Shown one piece after another: positions 7,717 through 18,477 of a stretch of DNA of 64,000 nucleotides; position 1 is the stretch's first letter, and each line of letters starts with the position of its first letter. Both the position numbers and the translations under genes were made by a program. The notes under the pieces were generated by a model. It did not search any database. It saw only the letters and a program-made list of their open reading frames with translations, and was not told the origin of the DNA. Origin of the DNA: Thermoleophilaceae bacterium (GTDB lineage Bacteria > Actinomycetota > Thermoleophilia > Solirubrobacterales > Thermoleophilaceae); contig JBBDYQ010000022.1 in assembly GCA_040901445.1 (NCBI GenBank), forward strand, positions 62,001 to 126,000. Reading direction: 5' to 3'.

Positions 7717-9294
7717 GTGACGGACCGACCGCGCGGCCGACTGGCCCTGAACACGGCGTTCTTCTCCTTCGCGACGGGCCTCTCGCGGGTTGCGGGGCTC
7801 GTCCGCGAGATCGTCGCCGCGAGCTATTTCGGCGTCACCGGCGCGATGTCGGCGTTCACCGTCGCTTTCCAGGTGCCCAACCTCATCCGTGCGCTGTTCG
7901 CCGACGCCGCGCTGCAGGGCGCGTTCGTCCCGGTGTTCACCGAGCTGCTGGAGAAGGGCGAGCGCAAGGAGGCCTTCCGGGCGGCCTCGGGGCTCTTCTT
8001 CCTCATCACGCTCGTGCTCGGCGCCATCACCGCCCTGTTCGTCCTCGCGGCGCCGGCACTCATCCCGCTGTTCGCGCCGGGCTTCGACTCCGAGCTCACC
8101 GAGCTCACGGTGGGCCTCTCGCGGCTGATGTTCCCGATCGTCGTGCTGCTGGCCATCTCCGGGCTGGTGGTGGGGATGCTCAACTCGTTCGAGCACTTCA
8201 GCGTGCCGGCGCTGGCGCCGCTCGCCTGGAACGTCGTGATCATCGCGGCGCTCGTGGGCCTCACGCCGGTCTTCCCGGAGGAGGACGAGATCTACGCCTA
8301 CGCGGTCGGCGTGCTCGCCGGGACGGTCGTGCAGCTCGTGCTTCCCATGCCGTGGCTGCGGGGGAGGGGCGGCGGGTTCAGCGTCTCGTTCGACTTTCGC
8401 AACCCGCACGTGATCCGCGTCCTGAAGCTGATGCTGCCGGTCACGATCGCGCTGGGCCTCATCAACTTCAGCCTGCTGATCAACTCGCTGTTCGGCACGC
8501 TGGTGCAGGAGGAGGCCCCGGCGGCGATCGACAAGGCCTTCCGCATCTACATGCTCCCTCAGGGCTTGTTCAGCGTCGCGATCGCCACCGTGGTCTTCCC
8601 GACGCTCGCGCGCTTCGCCGCCCGCGGCGCGCGGGACGACCTGCGTCGCACGATGGCCAACGGAGTGCGCCAGATCGCCCTGCTGCTCATCCCGTCCGCG
8701 GTGATCATGGCGGTGCTCGCGGAGCCCATCACACGCCTCGTCTACGAGCGCGGCGAGTTCGGCCCCGAGGCCACCGACCTCGTGGCCGAGGCCATGTTCT
8801 GGTGGGCGTTCTCACTCCCTGCGCAGGGCATCTCACTGCTGTTCTCGCGCACCTACTTCAGCCTCCAGCGGCCATGGGTCACCACCGCGCTTGCCGGCGC
8901 GAACCTGGTGGTGAACGCGCTCGTCGCGCTCGCGCTGTACGAGCCGCTGGGGATCGCCGGGATCGTGATCGGCACCGTCGTGGGCACGGTGGGCATGACC
9001 GCCATGCAGGGCTTCCTGCTGCGGCCCGACCTCGGCGGCATCGAGGGGCGGGCCACGCTCGAGGCCATGGCGCGGATGCTGGCTGCCGCGGCGGCCCTCG
9101 GCGGCGTGGCGTACGGCTCCTGGGCCGGGCTGGACGAGTTGCTCGGGCGCGCCCTCGCCGCGCAGGCGGCGTCGGTCGGGCTGGCCATCCTCGCCGGCTT
9201 CGCCGTCTACGCCGCGGCGGTGTGGCTGCTCGGCGTGCGCGAGGCGCGCCAGATCCGCGACCTCGTGCGCGGCCGCCTCGACGGCGGCGCGTAG
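7717..9294 (+). CDS. murJ: MurJ-type lipid II flippase
   Basis: A 525-residue MOP-superfamily flippase that moves lipid II across the cytoplasmic membrane for peptidoglycan synthesis. About 14 hydrophobic helices are visible. Family segments include SRVAGLVREIVAASYFG and LIRALFADAALQGAFVPVF in the first helices, and YMLPQGLFSVAIATVVFPTL near the middle. Length is normal for MurJ/MviN. No mycobacterial-type kinase-like C-terminal extension is present. The GTG at 7717 follows a TACTAT box by nine bases with no Shine-Dalgarno site. Confidence 0.93.
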   Translation: MTDRPRGRLALNTAFFSFATGLSRVAGLVREIVAASYFGVTGAMSAFTVAFQVPNLIRALFADAALQGAFVPVFTELLEKGERKEAFRAASGLFFLITLVLGAITALFVLAAPALIPLFAPGFDSELTELTVGLSRLMFPIVVLLAISGLVVGMLNSFEHFSVPALAPLAWNVVIIAALVGLTPVFPEEDEIYAYAVGVLAGTVVQLVLPMPWLRGRGGGFSVSFDFRNPHVIRVLKLMLPVTIALGLINFSLLINSLFGTLVQEEAPAAIDKAFRIYMLPQGLFSVAIATVVFPTLARFAARGARDDLRRTMANGVRQIALLLIPSAVIMAVLAEPITRLVYERGEFGPEATDLVAEAMFWWAFSLPAQGISLLFSRTYFSLQRPWVTTALAGANLVVNALVALALYEPLGIAGIVIGTVVGTVGMTAMQGFLLRPDLGGIEGRATLEAMARMLAAAAALGGVAYGSWAGLDELLGRALAAQAASVGLAILAGFAVYAAAVWLLGVREARQIRDLVRGRLDGGA

Positions 9295-9295
9295 G

Positions 9296-9345
9296 CTCGA
9301 ACGTTCCGGGCTACCGCGTATAGCGCTCAGCGCGCAACGTTCGAG
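9296..9345. repeat. 10-bp inverted repeat between murJ and a DMT gene
   Basis: CTCGAACGTT (9296-9305) and AACGTTCGAG (9336-9345) are perfect complements separated by 30 bases. The repeat starts right after the murJ stop and ends nine bases before the TAGCAT box (9354-9359) of the next gene. It could be a rho-independent-type hairpin without a T tract or a protein-binding site over the downstream -35 region. Confidence 0.45.
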
Positions 9346-9367
9346 GCGCTCACTAGCATCGGATGCC

Positions 9368-10288
9368 GTGAGCCGCCCCCCGTCACCCGTGGCCACGGCG
9401 GTGGCGGGCGCGCTCTGCATCGCCTTCTCGGCCATCTTCGTGAGGCTCGCCGAGACCGCACCGTCGACGGCCGCGCTCTTCCGCTGCTTCTGGGCCCTGC
9501 CGGTGCTCGGCCTGCTGGCGTGGCTCGAGCAGCGCCGCCACGGGCCGCGCGGGGGCAGGGAGCGGCTGCTCGCCCTGCTCGCCGGGCTGTTCTTCGCGGC
9601 CGACCTCATCGCGTGGCACCACGCCATCGACGACGTCGGGGCCGGCCTCGCCACCGTGCTCGGCAACCTGCAGGTGGTGTTCGTCGGGCTGATCGCCTGG
9701 GCCGCGCTCGGCGAGCGCCCAGAGGATCGGCTGCTCGTGGCCGTTCCGATCGTGCTCGGCGGGGTGGTGCTGATCTCGGGGGTGATCGGCGCGGGCGCCT
9801 ACGGCGACGACCCGGCGCTCGGCGTGGTGTTCGGCCTGATCACGGCGATCACCTACTCGCTCTTCATCCTGATCCTGCGCCGGGCGGGCAGCGACCTGCG
9901 CCAGCCGGCGGGGCCGCTGTTCGACGCCACCGCGGCGGCCGCGGTGGGGTCGCTGGCAGGCGGCCTCGTGCTGGGCGAGATCGACCTCCTGCCGGGCTGG
10001 GAGGCCACCGGCTGGCTCGTCACGCTGGCCCTGAGCTCGCAGGTGGTGGGCTGGCTGCTGATCTCGATCTCGCTGCCGCGGCTGCCCGCCGCCCTGACGT
10101 CCGTGCTGCTGACGGTCCAGCCGGTGGGGTCGGTGCTCCTGGGCATCGTGCTGCTGTCCGAGGCGCCCTCCCGGGTCCAGCTCACCGGGGTCGCCGTGGT
10201 GCTTGCGGGCATCCTTGTGGCCACGGTGGGCCGCGCCAAGGCGGCTCCGGCGGCAGTAGGTGTGGCGGGATCCGGAGACTCGTTGTAG
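9368..10288 (+). CDS. EamA/DMT-family transporter
   Basis: A 306-residue drug/metabolite transporter-superfamily protein with ten predicted membrane helices in two EamA repeats (about residues 8-145 and 155-290). The first helix region ALCIAFSAIFVRLAE and the repeat end LGGVVLISGVI are typical. The substrate is unknown; the family exports amino acids, nucleobases and similar small molecules. The GTG at 9368 follows TAGCAT (9354-9359) by eight bases, so the transcript may be leaderless. Confidence 0.88.
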   Translation: MSRPPSPVATAVAGALCIAFSAIFVRLAETAPSTAALFRCFWALPVLGLLAWLEQRRHGPRGGRERLLALLAGLFFAADLIAWHHAIDDVGAGLATVLGNLQVVFVGLIAWAALGERPEDRLLVAVPIVLGGVVLISGVIGAGAYGDDPALGVVFGLITAITYSLFILILRRAGSDLRQPAGPLFDATAAAAVGSLAGGLVLGEIDLLPGWEATGWLVTLALSSQVVGWLLISISLPRLPAALTSVLLTVQPVGSVLLGIVLLSEAPSRVQLTGVAVVLAGILVATVGRAKAAPAAVGVAGSGDSL

Positions 10289-10302
10289 GCTGGATTTCAG
10301 CT

Positions 10303-10371
10303 CCGGCCAGGCCCTCCGGCCGGATTCTCAGGACTCGAATTGATGCGCCGTCACGAAGACGGCCGGGAGAA
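10303..10371 (+). promoter_or_regulatory. Structured 5' leader of a 67-residue orphan gene
   Basis: Two hairpins precede the small gene: CCGGCC (10303-10308) with GGCCGG (10318-10323), extended by one T-A pair, and GCCGTC (10347-10352) with GACGGC (10358-10363). The second ends two bases before GGGAGA, the ribosome binding site of the ATG at 10375. This could be a terminator plus leader or a control element. It matches no riboswitch I recognise. Confidence 0.35.
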
Positions 10372-10374
10372 CCT

Positions 10375-10578
10375 ATGGACGCGAGCCTCGTGCAATTCCA
10401 TGTGGTCGAGCCGGGCGTGGACGACGCGCCCACGCTCTTCAAGGTCACGATGTGGGTGCCCGACGACACCCGCTCCAAGATCTCGCACGACGATCCGGTC
10501 GCGTGGCGCGAGGTGCTTCGCAAGGCAAAGCGCCTTGTGGGGGACCATCTCGAGGATCGCCGCGCCGCCCTCGACTGA
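10375..10578 (+). CDS. Orphan 67-residue protein
   Basis: I do not recognise this protein. It is 67 residues long, acidic at the N-terminus (VQFHVVEPGVDDAPTLFKV) and amphipathic-helical at the C-terminus (WREVLRKAKRLVGDHLEDRR), with no signal peptide, membrane helix or cysteine. The alternating hydrophobic N-terminal half suggests a beta hairpin followed by one or two helices. The ATG has GGGAGA upstream. It lies after a DMT transporter gene but is separated from it by about 86 bases that fold into two hairpins, so it may be expressed independently. Codon use resembles its neighbours, which supports a real gene. Confidence 0.65.
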   Translation: MDASLVQFHVVEPGVDDAPTLFKVTMWVPDDTRSKISHDDPVAWREVLRKAKRLVGDHLEDRRAALD

Positions 10579-10639
10579 GCCGAGAGGCGCAGCACGCGTC
10601 GCTCCCTGCGTCCTTGGATAGCTCGGTTCTCGCGCCTCT
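10579..10639. terminator. Probable bidirectional terminator hairpin
   Basis: CGAGAGGCGC (10579-10588) and GCGCCTCTCG (10630-10639) are perfect 10-bp complements with a 41-base loop. They lie between the end of the orphan gene on the plus strand and the end of a TetR gene on the minus strand, where a shared terminator is expected. There is no T tract. Confidence 0.45.
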
Positions 10640-10683
10640 CGCTGCGCGGGCCCGCGTCCTGGCGCTGCCTCGCCCCTCGCGCC

Positions 10684-11283
10684 TCAGGGCGCCGTGAGCA
10701 CTCGATGCATGGCGCGGCGGGCGCGGCCGAGGGCCTTGGGATCGCCGTGGAGCTGGAACGCGGTGCTGGCCCCTGAAGCGAGTGCGTTGAGCTCGAAGGC
10801 TGCGTCAGCAGGATCGACGTCTGGCGCGATCTCGCCCGCGTCGGCGGCCACCTGAAGCTCGCGTTCGAGCAGCGCGAGCCAGCGCCGCATGGTCGCCGCG
10901 ATCGCGTCGCGCACCGGGCCGGGACGGCCGTCGAACTCGACCGACGCCGTGGTCAGGAAACAGCCGCCGGGGAACACCTCGCGGCGGAAGAGGTCGAGCC
11001 AGGCGTCGCACAGCGCAAGCAGCCGGGCGCGGCCGGAGGGCTGTTGCTCGGCGGAGAGCCACACCTCGCGGGTGAACACGTCGACGGCCCGCCCGAGGGT
11101 GGCGAGCTGCAACTCCTCCTTGTTGCCGAAGCGGCCGATCAAGCCGCTCTTGCTCATTCCGAGGTCTCCGGCGAGCCGGCCGATCGTGAGGCCCTCGAGA
11201 CCGCTGCGCGATGCGACGCGCACGGCTCGGTCGAGGGTGGCGGCCCTGCTGCCGGCGACCTGCGTGGCGGAACGACGGGGCAT
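10684..11283 (-). CDS. TetR/AcrR-family repressor
   Basis: A 199-residue TetR-family regulator. The N-terminal DNA-binding domain spans about residues 10-58, with LTIGRLAGDLGMSKSGLIGRF as the helix-turn-helix. The C-terminal ligand domain contains REVFPGGCFLTTASVEFDGRPG, a segment seen in one subgroup of TetR regulators. It is transcribed away from a metallo-beta-lactamase-fold gene, and the 50-70 bases between them hold a palindrome, so it probably controls that gene and itself. The ligand is unknown. The ATG at 11283 lies about eight bases beyond a TATACA box on the minus strand, so the message may be leaderless. Confidence 0.87.
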   Translation of the reverse strand: MPRRSATQVAGSRAATLDRAVRVASRSGLEGLTIGRLAGDLGMSKSGLIGRFGNKEELQLATLGRAVDVFTREVWLSAEQQPSGRARLLALCDAWLDLFRREVFPGGCFLTTASVEFDGRPGPVRDAIAATMRRWLALLERELQVAADAGEIAPDVDPADAAFELNALASGASTAFQLHGDPKALGRARRAMHRVLTAP

Positions 11284-11291
11284 CGACGGAG

Positions 11292-11323
11292 TGTATACGA
11301 AACGAACGATCGTCCGGTATAGT
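11292..11323. promoter_or_regulatory. Divergent promoter with TetR-type operator
   Basis: Between the two divergent genes lie a minus-strand -10 candidate TATACA (complement of 11292-11297), a plus-strand -10 candidate TATAGT (11318-11323), and between them the near-palindrome GAACGATCGTCC (11304-11315), whose core ACGATCGT is perfect. A repressor bound there would block both promoters. Confidence 0.5.
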
Positions 11324-11354
11324 CGTCCGCCCGATGACGAGCAAGGAGCAGACG

Positions 11355-12179
11355 ATGCGGGTGAGATGGCTGGGATGGGCCGGGGTGGAGATCGAGGCGG
11401 GCGGGGCGAGCGTGGTGATCGACCCGCTCGGCGACCCCGCGGCTACATTCGCGGCGTTCGGCGACGCCGCGCGCGACGTCACGCTGCCCACGGTGGTTGC
11501 CCCGAGGGTCAGCGGCGCGGCCGCAGCCGGCCTGGTCACCCACCTCCACCGCGACCACGCCGACGCCGGGGCGCTGGCCGCGGCACTCGCGCCCGGCGCT
11601 CCGCTCGTGGGCCCGCCGCCGGCCGGCGGGGGCGACGTCGAGAACCTCGGCCTGGCCCAGGCGACGGTTGAGCTCGCCGCCGCCGGGCTCGAGCTGCGGG
11701 CCGTGGATCCCTGGGCCAGCGTCGAGGCGGGGCCGTTCAGGCTCACCGCCCTCCCGGCGGCGGACGGCATCGGCGACCCGCAGGTCTCATGGCTCGTGGA
11801 GGCAGATGGCCGGCGGGTGCTGCATCTGGGCGACAGCCTCTTCCACGGCTGGTGGTGGCGGATGGCGCTACGCCACGGTCCGTTCGACGTGGTCTTCGCG
11901 CCGGTGAACGGGGCGCTCGTGGAGTTCCCCCACCGGAGGCCGGCCAGCCCGCTCCCGGCGGTGATGGACCCCGAGCAGGCGGCGCTCGCAGCGGAGCTGC
12001 TGGGTGCCCGCTTGGTCGTGCCCATGCACTACGGCGGCTACGACGTCGATCCGTGGTACCGGCCGGTGAGAGATGCCGAGGAGCGCTTCGCCGAAGCGGC
12101 GGCCGGCCGGCCCTACGAGGCCAATGTGCTCGAGGTCGGGGAGCAGCTGAAGCTGGAGGCCGCCGCCCTGCCCGGCTAG
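11355..12179 (+). CDS. Metallo-beta-lactamase-fold hydrolase (UlaG-like)
   Basis: A 274-residue MBL-fold protein. It starts like UlaG-type family members (MRVRWLGWAGVEIEAGG), has the metal-binding motif THLHRDHADAG, a later aspartate in HLGDSLFHGWWWR, and a C-terminal histidine in VVPMHYGG. The ATG at 11355 was chosen because AAGGAG lies six bases upstream; an ATG at 11334 would add seven residues and would be nearly leaderless from the TATAGT box. The substrate is unknown; related proteins act on lactone-phosphates or are general hydrolases. Divergence from the TetR gene suggests induction by a small molecule. Confidence 0.83.
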   Translation: MRVRWLGWAGVEIEAGGASVVIDPLGDPAATFAAFGDAARDVTLPTVVAPRVSGAAAAGLVTHLHRDHADAGALAAALAPGAPLVGPPPAGGGDVENLGLAQATVELAAAGLELRAVDPWASVEAGPFRLTALPAADGIGDPQVSWLVEADGRRVLHLGDSLFHGWWWRMALRHGPFDVVFAPVNGALVEFPHRRPASPLPAVMDPEQAALAAELLGARLVVPMHYGGYDVDPWYRPVRDAEERFAEAAAGRPYEANVLEVGEQLKLEAAALPG

Positions 12180-12775
12180 GCCCCCGGCGGCGCCAGCGAC
12201 GGCCACACCGCGTCCACCACGCGCTCCGGCCAGTCCTCGTCCGGGCGGCCGCGGTGGAGGTAGTGGGCGAAGAAGGCGCCGACCAGCAGCTGGGTCGCGG
12301 CGTCGGTGTCGAGGTCGGAGCGCAGCTCTCCGCGCTCGATGCCGCGTCGCAGGGTCTCGCCGATCATCGCGAAGCGCGGATGGATCACGCGCTCGCGGAA
12401 CACCTCGAGGAGTGCAGGGTTGGCCTCCTCCTCGGCGAGCAGGCTGCCGGGTATCGCCGGGTCGATCCGTTCCCGGTTGTGCTGGAGATGCACCACCAGC
12501 TCCTCGCGGGCCGAGCCCAGCTCGACGGGGTCCATCTGCGCCAGGAACTCGTTGAGCGCCGCGCTCACCAGATCCACCTTGCCGCTGAAGCGCCGGTAGA
12601 TCGTGGTCTTGGCGACCCCCGCCTCGGCGGCCACGGCCTCGATCGACATGCGCGTGAATCCCTCCTCGGCGAGCAGCTTCATCGCGGCCTCGAGGATGCG
12701 CCGGTCGACGCCGCGGTCCTGGGGCCGGCCGCCGGGCCCGCGCGTGGCGGGGCTCTTGCTCACGCGCCGGATCAT
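12176..12775 (-). CDS. TetR/AcrR-family repressor of the adjacent MFS pump
   Basis: A 199-residue TetR-family regulator. The N-terminal domain (residues about 20-70) has the full signature: ILEAAMKLLAEEGFTRMSIE, then AAEAGVAKTTIYRRFSGK. A TetR_C-type ligand domain follows. It lies 20 bases downstream of an MFS multidrug transporter gene on the same strand, so the two form an operon, and a perfect palindrome precedes the transporter. The usual model is release of this repressor by a pump substrate. Its stop overlaps the end of the MBL gene on the other strand by four bases. Confidence 0.88.
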   Translation of the reverse strand: MIRRVSKSPATRGPGGRPQDRGVDRRILEAAMKLLAEEGFTRMSIEAVAAEAGVAKTTIYRRFSGKVDLVSAALNEFLAQMDPVELGSAREELVVHLQHNRERIDPAIPGSLLAEEEANPALLEVFRERVIHPRFAMIGETLRRGIERGELRSDLDTDAATQLLVGAFFAHYLHRGRPDEDWPERVVDAVWPSLAPPGA

Positions 12776-12794
12776 CCCGGACGGGCCCGTCGGC

Positions 12795-14315
12795 CTACGC
12801 CGCCGCTGCGGCGAGGGCCTCCTCCTCGGGCACGAAGTCGCGCCGGCGCACCAACGCCAACGCCACGGCGGCGCCGGCGAAGCAGATCAGCGCCCCGGCC
12901 AGCATCACCGCGTCGAGGCCGGCGACGAAACCCTGCTCGGCCGCGTTCGCTATCGCCTGCCGCTGGTCCGGGGGCAGCGACGCGAGCGCGCCCTGCGCCT
13001 CGCCGGAGGCAAGCGCGTCGGCCACGCGCTCCCCGCGCGCGCCGCCGAGGACCTGCGCCACCTCGGCGCGCACCGTGTCTTTGAACAGCGTGCCGAGCGC
13101 CGCCACGCCGATCGAGACCCCGGCCAGCCGGAACGTGCTGTTGAGCCCCGAGGCCATCCCCGCCCGCGCGGCGCCCACGACGCCCAGCGCGGCCGAAGCG
13201 ATCGTGGGGTTGAGCATGCCAACCCCGATGCCGGCCACGAGGAAGCCGGCGAGCAGGTCCTGCCAGTCGCCGCCGGGCTGGACCTGTCGCATCATCAGGA
13301 TCCCGGCGCCCGCGATCGCGAGCCCCGCGGCGATCACCGACCGCAGCGGCAGCCGCTCGCCGAGCCGCGCGCCGATCCCCGCCGCGAGGAACGCCGCGAC
13401 CGTGAACGGCAGCAGGCGCAGGCCGGCGCCCAGCGCGTCGTAACCGAGCGTGTTCTGGAGGTAGAGCACCAGGAAGAGCAGCAGCGAGAACACGCCGGCG
13501 CCGAGCGCCAGCACGGCGACCGACGCGCCGGTGGTGGTGGGCTTGCGGAACATCGCGAGGTCGAGCATGGGGTGCGTGCGGCGGCGCTCCACGAGGACGA
13601 ACGCGATGAGCGAGAGCGCAGCTCCGCCGAGGAGCGCCAGCACGATCGGACTGCCCCAGCCCTCCTCACCGGCCTGGTGCAGGCCGTAGGTGAGCCCGCC
13701 GAGCCCGGCGCCGAAGAGCACGAGCCCCGGCACGTCCACCGGCCCGGCGTCGGGATCGCTCGACTCGCTCACGCGGGCGTAGGTGAGCCCCAGCGCGAGC
13801 GCCCCGACCGGCACGTTCACGAAGAAGATCCACTCCCAGCTCGCCGCCGCGATCAGCGCGCCGCCCACGAGCGGGCCGATGGCCACCGACGCGCCGGTGG
13901 TGGCGCCCCACACGGCGAGCGCCACGTTGCGCTCGGGGCCGCGGAAGGCGTCGGCGAGAAGCGCGAGCGAGGTGGCGAACATCGCGGCGCCGCCGAGGCC
14001 CTGCACCGCGCGCGCGGCGATGAGGGACGCGGGGTCGCCGGCCAGGCCGCAGGCCAGCGACGAGAGCGAGAACAGCACGAGGCCGGCCGCGAACAGGCGG
14101 CGGCGGCCGAAGCGGTCGGCCAGTGATCCCGCGGTGAGCAGGACCGCGGCGAGCGCGACCGCGTAGGCGTTGATCACCCACTGCAGGTCGCTGAACGAGG
14201 CGCCGAGATCGCGCTCGATCTCCGGTAGCGCCACGTTCACGATCGTGACGTCGAGCAGGAGCATGAAGGTGGCGATGCAGACGGCGGTGAGGGTCCACCA
14301 CTTCGCTCGGGCCAT
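12795..14315 (-). CDS. DHA2-family MFS multidrug transporter (EmrB/QacA type)
   Basis: A 506-residue drug:proton antiporter with 14 predicted helices. Helix 1 carries the DHA2 sequence LLLDVTIVNVALPEI, the A-like loop LADRFGRRRLF follows helix 2, and the helix 5 motif C region reads GPLVGGALIAAASWEWIFFV. The start has GGAGG five bases before the ATG. The substrate is unknown and could be a drug, dye or fatty acid. The gene is first in an operon with a TetR regulator and is preceded by a 17-bp operator palindrome. Confidence 0.92.
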   Translation of the reverse strand: MARAKWWTLTAVCIATFMLLLDVTIVNVALPEIERDLGASFSDLQWVINAYAVALAAVLLTAGSLADRFGRRRLFAAGLVLFSLSSLACGLAGDPASLIAARAVQGLGGAAMFATSLALLADAFRGPERNVALAVWGATTGASVAIGPLVGGALIAAASWEWIFFVNVPVGALALGLTYARVSESSDPDAGPVDVPGLVLFGAGLGGLTYGLHQAGEEGWGSPIVLALLGGAALSLIAFVLVERRRTHPMLDLAMFRKPTTTGASVAVLALGAGVFSLLLFLVLYLQNTLGYDALGAGLRLLPFTVAAFLAAGIGARLGERLPLRSVIAAGLAIAGAGILMMRQVQPGGDWQDLLAGFLVAGIGVGMLNPTIASAALGVVGAARAGMASGLNSTFRLAGVSIGVAALGTLFKDTVRAEVAQVLGGARGERVADALASGEAQGALASLPPDQRQAIANAAEQGFVAGLDAVMLAGALICFAGAAVALALVRRRDFVPEEEALAAAAA

Positions 14316-14346
14316 GAGGGCCTCCAGACGGTTCGGGAAGTATCGC

Positions 14347-14363
14347 TACGCTACTGTAGCGTA
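14347..14363. promoter_or_regulatory. TetR operator upstream of the MFS pump
   Basis: TACGCTAC (14347-14354) and GTAGCGTA (14356-14363) form a perfect 8-bp inverted repeat around a single central T, a geometry common for TetR dimers. It sits 31 bases before the pump start codon and overlaps the stop codon of the esterase gene upstream. Confidence 0.65.
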
Positions 14364-16570
14364 TCGAAACTCTCGGACCGCCCGCAACCGGTGAGCGTTA
14401 CCTCGACCGGCCCATCGGTCGTCACGTCAAGCTCGGCGTCGCAGCCCACGCGGGCACGATCTGGATTGATCGTCAGCGAGCCGATGTTCTCGGCGCGGAT
14501 CTCCAGCCTGTTGGCGGCGGGAAGCTCCGGGGCGGGGCCCCATTCGCGCGCCTGACTCGCGAACGCGAACAGGTAGGCGCCGCCGGTGAGCAGTCCGCCG
14601 CCGCGCTCGGTGGCTCCGGGCGGCGGGTCGCCCACCCCGAAGCCGGCCGAGCGCACGTCGATGGTGCCGCGCGGCGCCTCGCCGTCGGCCTCGCGCAGCG
14701 CGAGGCCCGACAGCCAGTACGCGTGGTCGGTCGCCACGCCCGCCTCGGGGAAGTCCATCTCCGGGTTGAGGACGTAGGTCACGTGCGCCGGGTCGCGATC
14801 CACCCGCGCGTCCGCCAGGAAGTGCGCGGCGGGGCCGTACTCGTCGTTGGCGGCCAGGGCGAGATGGTCGGCGCTGAAGCTGTCGAGCTCGTAGCGATAG
14901 CCGAGCCGGTCGAGCTCCTCCGCCTGGGCCAGCGTGCCGGTGTAGGGCACGAGATAGTCGGCGACGCCCACCCACATGAGGATCGGGACGTTGCGCAGCG
15001 ACCCGAGCATGTGGACGGTGTTGGACTCCTCCGGCGGCGCGAGCGGCGTGGGGGGCGCCCAGATGCCGAGCCCGGGCGGTCCCACCGTGGGCTGGGCCCG
15101 CGCGAACAGGTCCGGGTAGCGGGTGGCGAGCTTGTAGGTGCCGTAGCCGCCCATGGAGTAGCCGGCGACGACGGTCCGCGCGGGGTCGAGCGTGTAGCGG
15201 GACGCGACGTCGGCCCAGACCTCGAACGTGTCGGCCTCCGCGACGTCGTAGTACCAGCCGTCCGGCCCGCGGCCGGCGGGGGTGATCACGATCGACCCGG
15301 CCCCCGCCTCCCCGAACTGGCGCTGGTTCTGGCTGCCCGCGAACTGGTTGTAGTTGGCCGACAGCGAGTGCAGGAGCAGGTTGAGGCCGAAGCCCTCGGG
15401 CGGCGCGGGGCCCTCCGGCACATAGATCGAATACGGCTGCAGCCGGCCGCCGAGGATCCCGTCGCAGTCGTCGGGAGTCCCACAGCCGGCCTCGTGGTCG
15501 ATGCCCTGGTGCGGCTCGGAGTGGCTCGCGAGGATGCGGTTCATCGGCCCCGAGCTCGGTACGCCCTGCGCCCGGTCGAGCATGTCGTCGTCGACCTCGG
15601 CCTCGAGCTTCGCGAAGTCCACGTCGGCATGGAAGCCCCCGAGGTCGCCGCCGGCAAGGGCGTGTCCCTGCGCCTTGTCGCGCCACCAGGAGGTGTTGAA
15701 GACCTGGTTGCCCAGGTCCGACACCTGCGGCAGCGGCTCGGCGAAGCGGAAGGCGGTGTTGAAGAAGGCCGTGGGCTGCGCGAGCAGGCCGGCGCCTCCG
15801 GGCGCCTCCTCGTCCGCGGCGAACGATGGCACGAGGTAACGGCCGCCATCCGCGTCCCACAGCCCGACGCCGGCGGCCAGACGGACGCTGCGCCGGCCCG
15901 GATCCCAGTCGGCGTGGGGCACGCGCACCTCCACCTGGCGGCGCTCGAGGTCCACGCTCGCGGTGGGGGAGCCGAAGGCCTCGCCCGTCCCGGCGCGGGT
16001 GAGCTCGGCGGACGCCCCGTGAACGGTGAGGAAGAGCTCCGCGGGCGCCAGTGCATTCGCGCCGTGGGGCAGCTCACGCGGCTGCGCCGAGTCCCCGATC
16101 GCGATCGTGAACGCCGTGAGCTCGGGGTCGAGCATCGTGTTGAGCGTCACCCGGAAGGCAGTGGCGTCCTCGAGCGGCTTCACCCGAAGCTCCACGAGAT
16201 CGGCGGCGTTGTGCGCGTATGCCGGGTCGGACGGATAGGTGTATGTCCCGTTGGCACGCGAGAAGACGTCCTCACCGAAGCGCGGGTCGCCCGGGTCGGG
16301 GAACGTCCCATTGGCGCCGTGGTCGTCGTAGAGGTAGTCCTGGTAGAGGAACTCGCCGTCGCGGTAGGCGCTCGTGCCCGACACCAGGATCGGCGTGGCC
16401 TCCCAGACCCCTGCGTTGGTGAGCTGCGGCGCGGTGGCGGGCGGCTCGTACAGGATCGGCGGCCCGGGTCGCGGGGCGGGACCGTCGTAGAGCGACGCGC
16501 CGTGGGCCGGCGCGGCGGCGAACGCGCAGCCGAGCACCCCGATCACAGCGGTGACACGCATCCCTGCCAT
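14351..16570 (-). CDS. Large secreted esterase/alpha-beta hydrolase with N-terminal beta-sandwich module
   Basis: A 739-residue secreted protein. A signal peptide (residues 1-25, ending AAPAHGA) is followed by a region resembling the glucodextranase C-terminal-like (PF09985) beta-sandwich (about residues 60-300). An alpha/beta-hydrolase domain has the nucleophile elbow [17 protein letters not shown] near residue 470 and a candidate histidine in [13 protein letters not shown]-terminal region has paired cysteines ([17 protein letters not shown]). The esterase call rests on the elbow; the substrate may be a polysaccharide ester or lipid. Its stop overlaps the operator of the downstream MFS gene, so readthrough may be regulated. 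Confidence 0.75.
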   Translation of the reverse strand: MAGMRVTAVIGVLGCAFAAAPAHGASLYDGPAPRPGPPILYEPPATAPQLTNAGVWEATPILVSGTSAYRDGEFLYQDYLYDDHGANGTFPDPGDPRFGEDVFSRANGTYTYPSDPAYAHNAADLVELRVKPLEDATAFRVTLNTMLDPELTAFTIAIGDSAQPRELPHGANALAPAELFLTVHGASAELTRAGTGEAFGSPTASVDLERRQVEVRVPHADWDPGRRSVRLAAGVGLWDADGGRYLVPSFAADEEAPGGAGLLAQPTAFFNTAFRFAEPLPQVSDLGNQVFNTSWWRDKAQGHALAGGDLGGFHADVDFAKLEAEVDDDMLDRAQGVPSSGPMNRILASHSEPHQGIDHEAGCGTPDDCDGILGGRLQPYSIYVPEGPAPPEGFGLNLLLHSLSANYNQFAGSQNQRQFGEAGAGSIVITPAGRGPDGWYYDVAEADTFEVWADVASRYTLDPARTVVAGYSMGGYGTYKLATRYPDLFARAQPTVGPPGLGIWAPPTPLAPPEESNTVHMLGSLRNVPILMWVGVADYLVPYTGTLAQAEELDRLGYRYELDSFSADHLALAANDEYGPAAHFLADARVDRDPAHVTYVLNPEMDFPEAGVATDHAYWLSGLALREADGEAPRGTIDVRSAGFGVGDPPPGATERGGGLLTGGAYLFAFASQAREWGPAPELPAANRLEIRAENIGSLTINPDRARVGCDAELDVTTDGPVEVTLTGCGRSESFDTLQ

Positions 16571-16607
16571 CTCCCGGCACGCACCCTACCCTTGTCCGCG
16601 CTCGCCC

Positions 16608-18428
<1,821 letters not shown>

Positions 18429-18477
18429 CTCTCGCCGTCGGCGGGGGCGAGGGGGGCGGTCTCGTCCGCGCCACCCC

